Assembly (NCBI RefSeq): GCF_002953735.1
Contig: NZ_CP025536.1
Span: 1,742,001 to 1,806,000, forward strand
DNA from: Streptococcus pluranimalium
GTDB taxonomy: Bacteria; Bacillota; Bacilli; Lactobacillales; Streptococcaceae
DNA length: 64,000 bases
Direction: 5' to 3'
This document shows positions 1 through 7,211 of this stretch, piece by piece. The notes under the pieces are model-generated. The model had not been told where the DNA came from and made no database searches. It saw only the letters and a list, made by a program, of their open reading frames with translations. The translations under genes were made by a program, and so were the position numbers. Position 1 is the stretch's first letter. Every line of letters begins with the position of its first letter.

Positions 1-51
1 TTTACCAATAGACGATACCACACCACCAGTAACAAAAATATACTTTGTCAT
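1..51 (-). CDS. pyrG: CTP synthase, N-terminal 17 codons (partial)
   Basis: The first 17 codons on the minus strand read MTKYIFVTGGVVSSIGK, the invariant N-terminus and P-loop start of CTP synthase, which makes CTP from UTP and glutamine. The rest lies outside the window. It follows rpoE on the same strand, the usual rpoE-pyrG order in streptococci. Confidence 0.93.
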   Translation of the reverse strand, partial: MTKYIFVTGGVVSSIGK

Positions 52-200
52 TAACGAGAAACTCCTTCGTTCTAAAAATAAATAATGACGACAACTAATC
101 TCCTAAGCGAAATCAATTGCGCCAAGCTCACTATATAATAGGGTAGGTTGATGAGAAAAAATAATAGTAAGTCATAGCTAAACTACATCTTTTCTCAATC

Positions 201-237
201 AAAAAAATAAAAATACTCCCTAGTCATAACTAGGGAG
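201..237 (-). terminator. rho-independent terminator after rpoE
   Basis: An 8-bp perfect stem (CTCCCTAG/CTAGGGAG, 216-237) with a 6-nt loop is followed on the minus strand by a T-rich run (201-214). It separates rpoE from pyrG. A second short hairpin (ACCTCT/AGAGGT, 247-260) lies between it and the rpoE stop. Confidence 0.8.
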
Positions 238-313
238 CTTTGTCTGACCTCTAAAGAGGTGCCCATAAACTAATATAAATAAATTTTAGAGATTTGTCAA
301 CAGAATGTGACCC

Positions 314-895
314 TTATTCTTCCGTTTCATCATCGTCTGAAAACTCGTCATCTTCTTCATTCAAATCAACATCTTCTTCAACAACGTCGTCATCAGCGAT
401 GATTTCATTTAGCTCAGAATCATATGACTCAACCTCTGATTTTTCATCATCTGGATTGTCATCGTCATATTCGATTGTTTCTGACTCAACAATGTAATCT
501 TCATCTTCTGGATCATCATCGTTGTAGTCGATAGCGTCTTCGTCGCCATCCATGAAGGCATTAACACGTTTTTTCTTACGTTTTGGTGCATCGTCGCCTT
601 CTTCTTCAAAGGTAAGGATTTCTTCATCAATTTCATCAATCGCATACCATGAACGAAGACCCCAACGGTTATCACCCAATGGAATAAAACTTCCATCGAT
701 ATTCAAATCTGAGTAGAAATACGGGAGTGACTCACGGATTTCAGCATCCGTTTTTCCAAGGTAGACTTGGATCTCATTCACCATGTCGCTGAAATACATT
801 TCGTTATCGCGACCACGTTCTTCTAAAATTGCACGAGCAACTTCAATCATTGAAAGTTCGCTCTTTTCTTGACCAGCAAATACTTCTAATTCCAA
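314..895 (-). CDS. rpoE: DNA-directed RNA polymerase delta subunit
   Basis: A 193-residue delta subunit, the Firmicute RNA polymerase accessory factor that speeds enzyme recycling and affects open-complex stability. The N-terminal ~90 residues are the folded HARE-HTH domain ([32 protein letters not shown]). From about residue 110 the chain is almost entirely Asp/Glu, the disordered acidic tail. The start is a TTG codon (893-895): an AAGGAG ribosome site lies 8-10 nt upstream and no better start is in frame. It has its own promoter and a terminator before pyrG. Confidence 0.97.
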   Translation of the reverse strand: MELEVFAGQEKSELSMIEVARAILEERGRDNEMYFSDMVNEIQVYLGKTDAEIRESLPYFYSDLNIDGSFIPLGDNRWGLRSWYAIDEIDEEILTFEEEGDDAPKRKKKRVNAFMDGDEDAIDYNDDDPEDEDYIVESETIEYDDDNPDDEKSEVESYDSELNEIIADDDVVEEDVDLNEEDDEFSDDDETEE

Positions 896-927
896 GGTCT
901 ATTCTCCTTATGTTATCATTCCTTTCT

Positions 928-956
928 ATTTTACGCTAAAAATAGTCTTTCGTCAA
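928..956 (-). promoter_or_regulatory. rpoE promoter
   Basis: On the minus strand, -35 TTGACG (951-956) and -10 TAAAAT (928-933) are separated by 17 bp and lie about 35 bp upstream of the TTG start. Confidence 0.7.
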
Positions 957-1067
957 AACTTTTATTATGAAATTCTTTACAAATAAATCAATTGTCTCTT
1001 TTGATATTATCTATCGCCATTTAACCAAATCCACTTTATTATGGTGTGGAAGTTCTGAGAGTCTCTT

Positions 1068-2165
1068 TTAGACTGATAGTAAGGTTTGTCCTACCTGATT
1101 GGCCTTGAGAATAGCTGCTGTAAAGCGATCTGTTTCAAATGGTGTATGCTTATATTCATTGGTCTCTAGAGCTAGATTAAGCACAGCTGCAATATCACTC
1201 TCAGCTAACCCAATCTCAGCTAATGTTACTGGTAATCCAAGCGATTTATTGAAATGAGCCACCTTGCTTAATTCTTCTGTCTCACCAAAGTAGGCATGAA
1301 GAACCATGACACCAAAGGAAACCACTGCTCCATGAAGATGCTCACCTTCACGCTTGACGGCTGTCGTTCCGTTATAAAAGGCATGGGCATGGCAAGAGTT
1401 GAAATAAAAGTCTGGTTGATTGACCAAGTTTGAGGCATAACCTGTAGAGACAAGGATAGCGAGGGCAATTTCCTCAACTGCTTTTGATGGCTTATGATTT
1501 TCAACGTCTTTTAAACCTTCTTGACCATACTCATAAAAAGCATCCTTAGAAGAAAGAGCTACAGCGCGTCCTAGGACACCTGTATGTGATAGAACACCAC
1601 CTCTTTGTTCATATTCGTAAGCAGCACGCTCAACTTCAGGAGCCTTGGAAATCCCATCACCAATGCCTGCCCAGAAATATTTAACTGGTGCTTCTGCAAT
1701 TACCTTGGTATTGATAAAAATATGCACTGGCGTTTCAGGGTAGCCATATTTGAGTAGACTGTGGTCATCCTTATAAATAACAGTAATAGCTGTTCCTGCT
1801 GAGCAGTTGGAACAAATAGTTGGGAAGGTCATAATATCTTTTCCCAACTCATGAGCTACCATTTTAGCAGTATCCAACGCACGCCCACCACCAAATCCAA
1901 AGATAATATCGGCACGAGCTACATCGGGATTTGCAACCAGTTTATCAATATTAGATTGCGTCGAATCCGTCCCATAAATAAACTGACCCGTCACTTCGTA
2001 GCCATTTACTTTTAGGATTTCTACCACTTGGTCTGCAGAACTTGCCAGAGCCTTTTCTCCGCCAATGAGCGCTACACTCCTGACGTGATAAGATTTCAGA
2101 ACTTGCGGAATTTCCTGAAAACAATCTACTCCGTAACTGTAATTAGACATATTATTGGTTGTCAT
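1068..2165 (-). CDS. iron-containing alcohol dehydrogenase family (glycerol dehydrogenase-like)
   Basis: A 365-residue member of the Fe-ADH/GldA superfamily. The NAD-binding GFGGGRALDTAKMVAHELG segment lies near residues 90-110. Candidate metal ligands are the Asp of GIGDGISK and the His residues of NSCHAHAFYNG and GEHLHGAVVSFG. Family members oxidise glycerol, related polyols or alcohols with NAD; the substrate cannot be read from sequence. GGGGAG lies 4 nt before the first ATG (2165); a second in-frame ATG at 2150 is 19 nt from it, so the first was chosen. The gene is monocistronic and divergent from the ThrE-type exporter. Confidence 0.82.
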   Translation of the reverse strand: MTTNNMSNYSYGVDCFQEIPQVLKSYHVRSVALIGGEKALASSADQVVEILKVNGYEVTGQFIYGTDSTQSNIDKLVANPDVARADIIFGFGGGRALDTAKMVAHELGKDIMTFPTICSNCSAGTAITVIYKDDHSLLKYGYPETPVHIFINTKVIAEAPVKYFWAGIGDGISKAPEVERAAYEYEQRGGVLSHTGVLGRAVALSSKDAFYEYGQEGLKDVENHKPSKAVEEIALAILVSTGYASNLVNQPDFYFNSCHAHAFYNGTTAVKREGEHLHGAVVSFGVMVLHAYFGETEELSKVAHFNKSLGLPVTLAEIGLAESDIAAVLNLALETNEYKHTPFETDRFTAAILKANQVGQTLLSV

Positions 2166-2289
2166 AACACTCCCCTCGAAAGTTATTTTTTGAATTATCT
2201 AAAAATTCAAAATGTTAGTCTCTATCTTACCACTTATCCTTATAAAATCAAGGGCTTTTTAAATTTTTTAAGGAATTTCCTTTCAAGCA

Positions 2290-2331
2290 TTGTCAAAAAA
2301 CTAGCGAGCTTTTATAATGGTAGGTACCATT
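2290..2331 (+). promoter_or_regulatory. promoter with overlapping dyad operator upstream of the ThrE-type gene
   Basis: TTGTCA (2290-2295), 17 bp, TATAAT (2313-2318). A perfect 7-2-7 inverted repeat AATGGTA-GG-TACCATT (2316-2331) overlaps the -10 and the expected start point, a position suited to a repressor. I do not recognise the regulator. Confidence 0.6.
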
Positions 2332-2428
2332 TATCTAAAACAAAATAAAACAGCAAAAGCAAAGATGACTTCTAAGCGTGATTGCGCCTACCGATAACAC
2401 ATTTCAAGAAAGAGGAGCCTAAGCATAA

Positions 2429-3691
2429 ATGAAACGACGTCCAGTTGCCACCCTAAAAAATGAAATAGATGCCGTCCTCTTTGCCGGGCGCATCCTCATG
2501 GAATCCGGAGCCGAAGTTTTCCGTATTGAAACCACCATGAATCACATTGCTGATTCTTTGGATATTGAGCAGTTCGAAGTTTACGTGGTCAACCAAGGGA
2601 TTATCGCTTCAGGTACCAACCAACTTGGCTATCAAGAATCAAAAGTCATGAACGTCAATGAGACTGCTATTGACTTAGGAAAATTGGAGGCTGTCAACGC
2701 CCTTTCCAGAAGCTTATCAAAGAAGAATAAAGTTACGCCCTCATACGTCTTTCAGCGTTTAACAGAAATCAATGATAGTTCACTATATTCTATCTGGACT
2801 ATTTTAGCCGCCTATTTCTTTGGTGCCGGCGGTTTCTCCCTAGCTCTGGGGAGTTCTCCTATTGATTCTTTCACCGCTGCTATTGCCGGACTTCTGGCTG
2901 GTTGGTTTATCCAAGTAGGCGCATCCCGTATTCATACGCCGTTTTTAACAACGATATTGGCAAGTGCTATCGTCAGTTTATCCGTCAACTTATTTTATTT
3001 TCTCGGACTTGGTGAAACGCGAAGCATCATCATTCTAGGTGCTTTGATGATTATGGTCCCTGGGGGATTCTTCGTTAATGCCGTTCGTGAGATTTCCCAT
3101 AATAATTTCTCAATCGGTTTTACCCTGCTAATGTCAGCCCTAATGACCTGTATTTCTATCTCAGCTGGGGTGGCTGGTATGACAGAAATCCTCCCTTTTG
3201 CTGATCAGATGACAGGAACTTTTTCAACTGAGACAGTAACAGCTATCGGTTTCTTGATTAGAACACTAGCGGCAGGCATTGGTACGGTTGCTTTTTCAAT
3301 CACCTACAATGTTCCTAAACGTTATTTACTAGATATTGGTATCATCGGCGCTATCTCTTGGTTACTCTACATGATTTTGAAAGAAAATTTTGGCATGGAT
3401 ATCGTTGCCGTATTTATTCCTGGACTCTTTGCCACCCTGGTTTCAAAAATCCTAGCTGCTAGACGGAAAACACCTATGACTATTTTCCTATCAACCAGCA
3501 TGTTCCCTCTGATTCCTGGGTTAAGTTTTTATCGTGGGATTTACTTTATGTTGACGGGATCAAATGAGCTAGCCATGACCCATATGAGGACATCATTTGT
3601 CACAGCTTTTGCTATTACCATTGCCATCAGTATTATTCAGCAATTCCCACTATCACTCTTTAAAAAACGAAAAAAACAAGTTAGCTCCTAA
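2429..3691 (+). CDS. ThrE-family threonine/serine exporter
   Basis: A 420-residue integral membrane protein of the ThrE family (DUF1212 N-terminal half, DUF3815-like C-terminal half). The soluble N-terminal segment has the family pattern ILMESGAEVFRIETTMNHIA (residues ~20-40). About ten hydrophobic segments follow from residue ~120, ending in a basic tail (KKRKKQ). Family members export threonine and serine; substrate here is inferred. An AGGAG site precedes the ATG, and the stop codon lies inside the terminator stem. Confidence 0.83.
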   Translation: MKRRPVATLKNEIDAVLFAGRILMESGAEVFRIETTMNHIADSLDIEQFEVYVVNQGIIASGTNQLGYQESKVMNVNETAIDLGKLEAVNALSRSLSKKNKVTPSYVFQRLTEINDSSLYSIWTILAAYFFGAGGFSLALGSSPIDSFTAAIAGLLAGWFIQVGASRIHTPFLTTILASAIVSLSVNLFYFLGLGETRSIIILGALMIMVPGGFFVNAVREISHNNFSIGFTLLMSALMTCISISAGVAGMTEILPFADQMTGTFSTETVTAIGFLIRTLAAGIGTVAFSITYNVPKRYLLDIGIIGAISWLLYMILKENFGMDIVAVFIPGLFATLVSKILAARRKTPMTIFLSTSMFPLIPGLSFYRGIYFMLTGSNELAMTHMRTSFVTAFAITIAISIIQQFPLSLFKKRKKQVSS

Positions 3692-3710
3692 GGAGTTAGC
3701 TTGTTTTTTG
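3675..3710 (+). terminator. terminator of the ThrE-type gene
   Basis: A roughly 15-bp stem with G-U pairs (3675-3705, AACAAGTTAGCTCC pairing with GGAGTTAGCTTGTT) is followed by a T run. It contains the TAA stop of the exporter and lies between two convergent genes, so it may act both ways. Confidence 0.75.
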
Positions 3711-3718
3711 ATACTTAT

Positions 3719-4846
3719 TTAGCAATCACAACGGACATCACAACAAGATAGGTCATTTAAAGACATCTGATTGTCTTTGTAGAAGTCTAAAACAACTGGG
3801 TCTAAAGTCCATTTTTCACGCTTGGCAATCTCCCTAATCACTGGGATAAAGCGTTGGCGGAATTTATAAATGTAACAGAAAATCACGTCTTTTTGGCGCA
3901 AGCTAGGCCCAATAAGAAAGACATTGTGACACAAAGTTGATTCATCCTTCTCGTTTACCATAGGAATACCATCTTTAGTGAATTGGAACAAATCATCCCC
4001 TAAAATCTTCAAAATACAAGTTCGAAAACCTGTTGCTAGTACAGGCTGGTGCTGAGATTCAGCATACGTCCCATCCTCAAAGTGCACTCGATAGGTGCCC
4101 GACTCTTTTTCGATTGAAGTTACTGTCTTGTCTTCATATATATGGGCATCCCACACCTTGTTTTTATCAACTTCAGCCAACTTTTCCTGAGTGATCGGTG
4201 ACAAACGAATACTAGGATCTGGTGCTACTTGAGATTTCCCAAAGTCCTCAGTATAAAGCGAAACACTGTTACCCATGGCAGCTAGGCTCGTAAAGGCATC
4301 ACAGCCACTCTCGTTACCACCTAAGACGATAAAAGGATCTTCAGACTGAAGGTAAAAACTATCTACCTCACCATAGTGGATAGCCAATTCCCCACCTTCA
4401 ATCTCTCCACGATAAGGGTTTTGAAACTCTCCTGTCGCCATAATCAGATATTTAGCCCGATAGGTGCCACGATTTGTTTCAATCTGATAGCCTTTTTGAG
4501 AGCTTGTTATCAAGGTCACTTCGGTCTGCGTTTCAATCCTTAAGTCATAATGCTTAGCCACAAGGTGGAGATACTCTGCGTATTCTCTGCCTGAAAGGTG
4601 TTCCTTTTGAAACGAAAAGGCTGGTGATGTATCAGGTACGACAGCGTTGATATCTGGAAATCCAAAGCCATTTGTCGTAAAGGATGGCGTGATAAAACGT
4701 GTGGTGCGTGGCCATTTGAGGAAACTATCACCAATACTTCCTTTCTCTAAAATCAGGTAATCCTCAATTCCTAACTGTTGCAAAGCAGTTCCAAAGCCTA
4801 TACCTGCTGCTCCTGCACCTACAATGATAATTTTATAATCTTTCAT
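3719..4846 (-). CDS. CzcO-like FAD/NAD(P)-binding flavoprotein with Cys-rich C-terminus
   Basis: A 375-residue flavoprotein. The N-terminus has the FAD dinucleotide-binding GAGAAGIGFG motif (residues ~10-20). A second Rossmann segment begins near FIVLGGNESGCDAF (~172-186). The ATG(E/F) motif appears as MATGEFQNPYR and LATGFRT. This matches the YhiN/CzcO monooxygenase-like group (COG2072); the reaction is unknown. The last residues are CCDVRCDC, a cluster of four Cys that could bind metal. An AdcR-type operator lies 42 bp upstream of the ATG, so control by zinc is inferred. AAGGAG precedes the start. Confidence 0.72.
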   Translation of the reverse strand: MKDYKIIIVGAGAAGIGFGTALQQLGIEDYLILEKGSIGDSFLKWPRTTRFITPSFTTNGFGFPDINAVVPDTSPAFSFQKEHLSGREYAEYLHLVAKHYDLRIETQTEVTLITSSQKGYQIETNRGTYRAKYLIMATGEFQNPYRGEIEGGELAIHYGEVDSFYLQSEDPFIVLGGNESGCDAFTSLAAMGNSVSLYTEDFGKSQVAPDPSIRLSPITQEKLAEVDKNKVWDAHIYEDKTVTSIEKESGTYRVHFEDGTYAESQHQPVLATGFRTCILKILGDDLFQFTKDGIPMVNEKDESTLCHNVFLIGPSLRQKDVIFCYIYKFRQRFIPVIREIAKREKWTLDPVVLDFYKDNQMSLNDLSCCDVRCDC

Positions 4847-4887
4847 TTCTTACTCCTTGACAAGTTAATGTTTTCATCGTAAAATAC

Positions 4888-4899
4888 TTAACCAGTTAA
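4888..4899. promoter_or_regulatory. AdcR-type zinc operator
   Basis: TTAACCAGTTAA matches the AdcR consensus TTAACYRGTTAA and lies between divergent genes (flavoprotein ATG at 4846, Amt-like ATG at 4940). The identical 12-mer precedes rpsN at 57595. AdcR represses zinc-uptake genes in streptococci when zinc is plentiful. A TATATT -10-like hexamer for the rightward gene follows within 3 bp. Confidence 0.72.
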
Positions 4900-4939
4900 C
4901 TATATTAACAAATCCACTGAAAAATGTAAAGGAGTAAAG

Positions 4940-5959
4940 ATGTTTCTCTTAATATGCAGCCTCATGATGTGGCTAATGATTTTCGGCCTTGGCCTTATGT
5001 ACGTTGGTTATCTTTCACCAAAACTAAGTAATCGTATCCTGTTTCAATACACCATCACTATGCTTTGGACTAGTTTCCTTTGGATAGCTTTTGCTTATTT
5101 TATCAGTTTTCAAGGTCAACTAGATAGTGTTTTTCTCTCGCACCATCTTCCTACAAACCTCATGCTAGAACTCTTTTGCCAGCTCTGCTTTGCCTTATAT
5201 GCTGTTGGCATGATGATTGGTGCCACAATTGATCGCACCAAAACTCACCATCTGATTCTTTTAAGCAGTGCTTGGCTCCTCCTAGTTTACTGTCCATTAG
5301 CTTATTTGATCTGGAATCCTGCTGGTTGGTTGACTCAGCTAGGTGTGGTCGATTTTTCTGGCGGTCTCGTCGTCCATCTCTCAGCAGGGCTTTCTTCCCT
5401 TGTCTTGGCAAAACTTCTAGGAAATACACCTCACGAGCACAACAATAATCAGCATCTCCCTCTTTATCTCGGTATGCTTTTCATCACCTTTGGCTGGTTT
5501 AGTTTCAACATGGCACCTGTTGGTCAGCTCAACGGCAAGAGCGTTCTGATTGCCATTAACACCCTGGTCGCTATCATCAGCGGCGGATTAGCATGGAGCT
5601 TTCTTGCTAAATGGCATAAGGCGACAAATCTTACGGTAGCCACGCTAAACGGTGTCATTGTCGGACTTGTGACGAGTACTTCGGCTGTCGGCATTGCCAA
5701 TCCTCTAGAGATGATGCTAATCTGTGGGGCAGCCAGCAGCCTGACCTACCTGATGATGACTTGGATACAAAAGACTCTGTTGCTTGACGATGTGGTCGAC
5801 TCCTTTGCCATGAACGGACTAGGAGGCCTACTCGGAAGTCTGGGCGTCATCGCCATTGCTCCTGAAACAGTACTTCCCCAAATCATCGGAATCCTTGTGA
5901 CAATTGTCGTCTCAGGTATCGTCACACTTGTGGTAGGGAAAGTGGTTTTGAAGAAATGA
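4940..5959 (+). CDS. Amt/AmtB-family ammonium transporter-like protein
   Basis: A 339-residue protein with about eleven hydrophobic segments, shorter than the usual ~400. Family signatures are DFSGGLVVHLSAG (residues 138-150) and DSFAMNGLGGLLG (~287-299). The first pore histidine is kept as H146. In the second motif, where AmtB has GVHG, this protein has AMNG: the second twin-His is replaced by Asn (about N292). Ammonium transport is therefore uncertain. No glnK/PII gene is adjacent. AAAGGAG precedes the ATG. The shared upstream AdcR box suggests zinc control. Confidence 0.78.
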   Translation: MFLLICSLMMWLMIFGLGLMYVGYLSPKLSNRILFQYTITMLWTSFLWIAFAYFISFQGQLDSVFLSHHLPTNLMLELFCQLCFALYAVGMMIGATIDRTKTHHLILLSSAWLLLVYCPLAYLIWNPAGWLTQLGVVDFSGGLVVHLSAGLSSLVLAKLLGNTPHEHNNNQHLPLYLGMLFITFGWFSFNMAPVGQLNGKSVLIAINTLVAIISGGLAWSFLAKWHKATNLTVATLNGVIVGLVTSTSAVGIANPLEMMLICGAASSLTYLMMTWIQKTLLLDDVVDSFAMNGLGGLLGSLGVIAIAPETVLPQIIGILVTIVVSGIVTLVVGKVVLKK

Positions 5960-5963
5960 AAAA

Positions 5964-5994
5964 TTCTCCCATTCTGACAAAATGGGAGAACTTT
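5964..5994 (+). terminator. terminator of the Amt-like gene
   Basis: A 10-bp stem TTCTCCCATT/AATGGGAGAA with 7-nt loop (5964-5990) starts 5 bp after the stop codon; the T tract is weak. Confidence 0.65.
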
Positions 5995-6007
5995 ATATGT
6001 TTCCTTC

Positions 6008-6041
6008 AAAAAAACACCCCATGGTGTGAACCATGAAGTGT
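6008..6041 (-). terminator. orphaned native rpsI terminator
   Basis: On the minus strand an interrupted stem (ACAC..CATGGT / ACCATG..GTGT, 6014-6041) is followed by seven T. It lies just outside the left 74-bp rpsI repeat, where the terminator of the rplM-rpsI operon would be before the element inserted. It no longer serves rpsI. Confidence 0.6.
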
Positions 6042-6046
6042 CTTGA

Positions 6047-6120
6047 AACGTTGATATATCGCTGATAATTAACGTTTTGAGAATTGTGAAGCTTTACGAG
6101 CTTTCTTAAGACCTGGTTTT
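6047..6120 (-). repeat. left attachment site: 74-bp copy of the rpsI 3' end
   Basis: Identical over 74 bp to 17106-17179. The right copy includes the last 17 codons and stop of rpsI plus 22 bp downstream; this left copy is a displaced fragment with no gene attached. Identity stops sharply at both edges. This is the signature of site-specific integration into the 3' end of rpsI. Confidence 0.9.
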
Positions 6121-6220
6121 GGGTGATAAAAGTCAAATAGCTGTAAAAGGCTATTAAATCAAGCTTTTAAAGCCCATTTTCATTACAAATAGATGCTTTT
6201 AACCCAATCTTACAAATAAG

Positions 6221-6240
6221 AGATTACCATTAGATTACCA
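6221..6240 (+). repeat. candidate integrase arm-type sites, left end
   Basis: AGATTACCA occurs twice (6221-6229 and 6232-6240), spaced 11 bp, 101 bp inside the left attachment site. The same 9-mer occurs twice in the same orientation near the right end. Arm-type repeats on both att arms are typical of tyrosine integrases. Confidence 0.55.
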
Positions 6241-6341
6241 AAAATCTGTTTTCGGAGCTTATGTAGTTAAGAAACAATGTGTATTCACTTTACTTTTTTG
6301 TAAGTTCATTTTATAATGTATATACAAACGGAGGTAGAACC

Positions 6342-6563
6342 ATGAATGTTATCTTGAGAAAAACAGGAAATAGTACTGTCATTACAATTCCCAATAAAAT
6401 TAAAGAAACTCTTGGAGCAGAAATTGGAGAAGAAATTGAATTTGTCACTTCAGGAAATAACGTCATCATTCGTAAAGCTGAGCCAAAATTTGATTTTGAT
6501 AAGGAACTAGAAAAAGCCATGAACCAATACGATGAGCTTTTGAAAGAATTGGTGGATAGATGA
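6342..6563 (+). CDS. SpoVT/AbrB-type antitoxin
   Basis: A 73-residue protein with a swapped-hairpin AbrB/MazE-type DNA-binding domain (ILRKTGNSTVITIPNKI, residues ~4-20). The C-terminal half (KFDFDKELEKAMNQYDELLK) is acidic and helical, as in antitoxin tails that wrap a toxin. The start at 6342 follows a GGAGG site; a longer frame from 6279 lacks one. Its TGA overlaps the ATG of the toxin gene, so the pair is translationally coupled. Antitoxin and autorepressor roles are inferred. Confidence 0.78.
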   Translation: MNVILRKTGNSTVITIPNKIKETLGAEIGEEIEFVTSGNNVIIRKAEPKFDFDKELEKAMNQYDELLKELVDR

Positions 6564-6967
6564 GATATCTAACTGCTGAAGATATTATCAAAATCAATGT
6601 CATGGTTATTGGCAAATATTCTCCTAATGAACCTGTTGGCATTGCTGATCCAAACAGTCTTCGAATGATTGTTGAACAGCCTAAACAAGAGATTTTCGGC
6701 AAAGTTCTCTATCCAGATATCTACAGTAAAGCTGCTATTATCTGGATAAATTTGATTAAAAAACATCCTTTTTATAATGCCAATAAACGAACTGCTGTTC
6801 TTGCCTTGCATATGTTTCTAGCAATGAATGGTTACCAATCCAATCTTTCCTTACAGGATGGGCTTGAAAAGACAGTTGAAATTGCTACCTTTCAAAGAGA
6901 TTTTGAAGATTTAAAGAAAACAATTATTCAATTCCTCAAGCAAGATGGAAACATAACAAAATTATAA
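6560..6967 (+). CDS. Doc-family (Fic fold) toxin, death-on-curing type
   Basis: A 135-residue protein with the Fic/Doc motif HPFYNANKRTA (residues ~73-83), matching Doc HxFx(D/N)xNKR. Doc of phage P1 phosphorylates EF-Tu; Fic relatives AMPylate targets. Which applies here is not visible. The length suits Doc (about 126 residues). The partner is an AbrB-fold antitoxin rather than Phd, so this is a mixed-type module. Such pairs often stabilise islands, which fits the position next to the left att site. Confidence 0.8.
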   Translation: MRYLTAEDIIKINVMVIGKYSPNEPVGIADPNSLRMIVEQPKQEIFGKVLYPDIYSKAAIIWINLIKKHPFYNANKRTAVLALHMFLAMNGYQSNLSLQDGLEKTVEIATFQRDFEDLKKTIIQFLKQDGNITKL

Positions 6968-7010
6968 TTAAAAAGTGATTATCAGCCTTTCGTTGAAGAC
7001 CACTTTTATG

Positions 7011-7184
7011 TTCTATTGTATTCTACTGTATTCTACTGTATTCTACTGTATTCTACTGTATTCTACTGTATTCTACTGTATTCTACTGTATTCTACTGTA
7101 TTCTACTGTATTCTACTGTATTCTACTGTATTCTACTGTATTCTACTGTATTCTACTGTATTCTACTGTATTCTACTGTATTCT
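7011..7184 (+). repeat. 10-bp tandem array, 16 perfect units
   Basis: TTCTACTGTA is repeated 16 times without error (7021-7180), preceded by one variant unit (TTCTATTGTA, 7011-7020) and followed by a partial TTCT. The array lies between the toxin gene and the convergent ATPase pseudogene. The unit contains TACTGTA, a half-site palindrome around one base, repeated once per helical turn. The array is open in two frames (YSTVFYCILL repeats), but there is no ribosome site. Confidence 0.95.
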
Positions 7185-7211
7185 TTATTACTAATAGTAT
7201 CCTGACTGCAA

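Noticed and set aside
294..497. Serine-rich 67-codon frame on the plus strand
   Set aside because: It is the antisense of the Asp/Glu-rich rpoE tail; complement of GAC/GAA codons reads as serine. No ribosome site.
2028..2348. 106-codon plus-strand frame
   Set aside because: Mostly antisense to the dehydrogenase gene and through its promoter region; no family resemblance.
6047..6120. Second rpsI gene or pseudogene
   Set aside because: Only 17 codons of S9 are present, exactly the att-repeat length; better explained as an attachment-site copy.
7011..7184. CRISPR array
   Set aside because: Units are 10 bp and contiguous with no spacers; no cas genes in the window.
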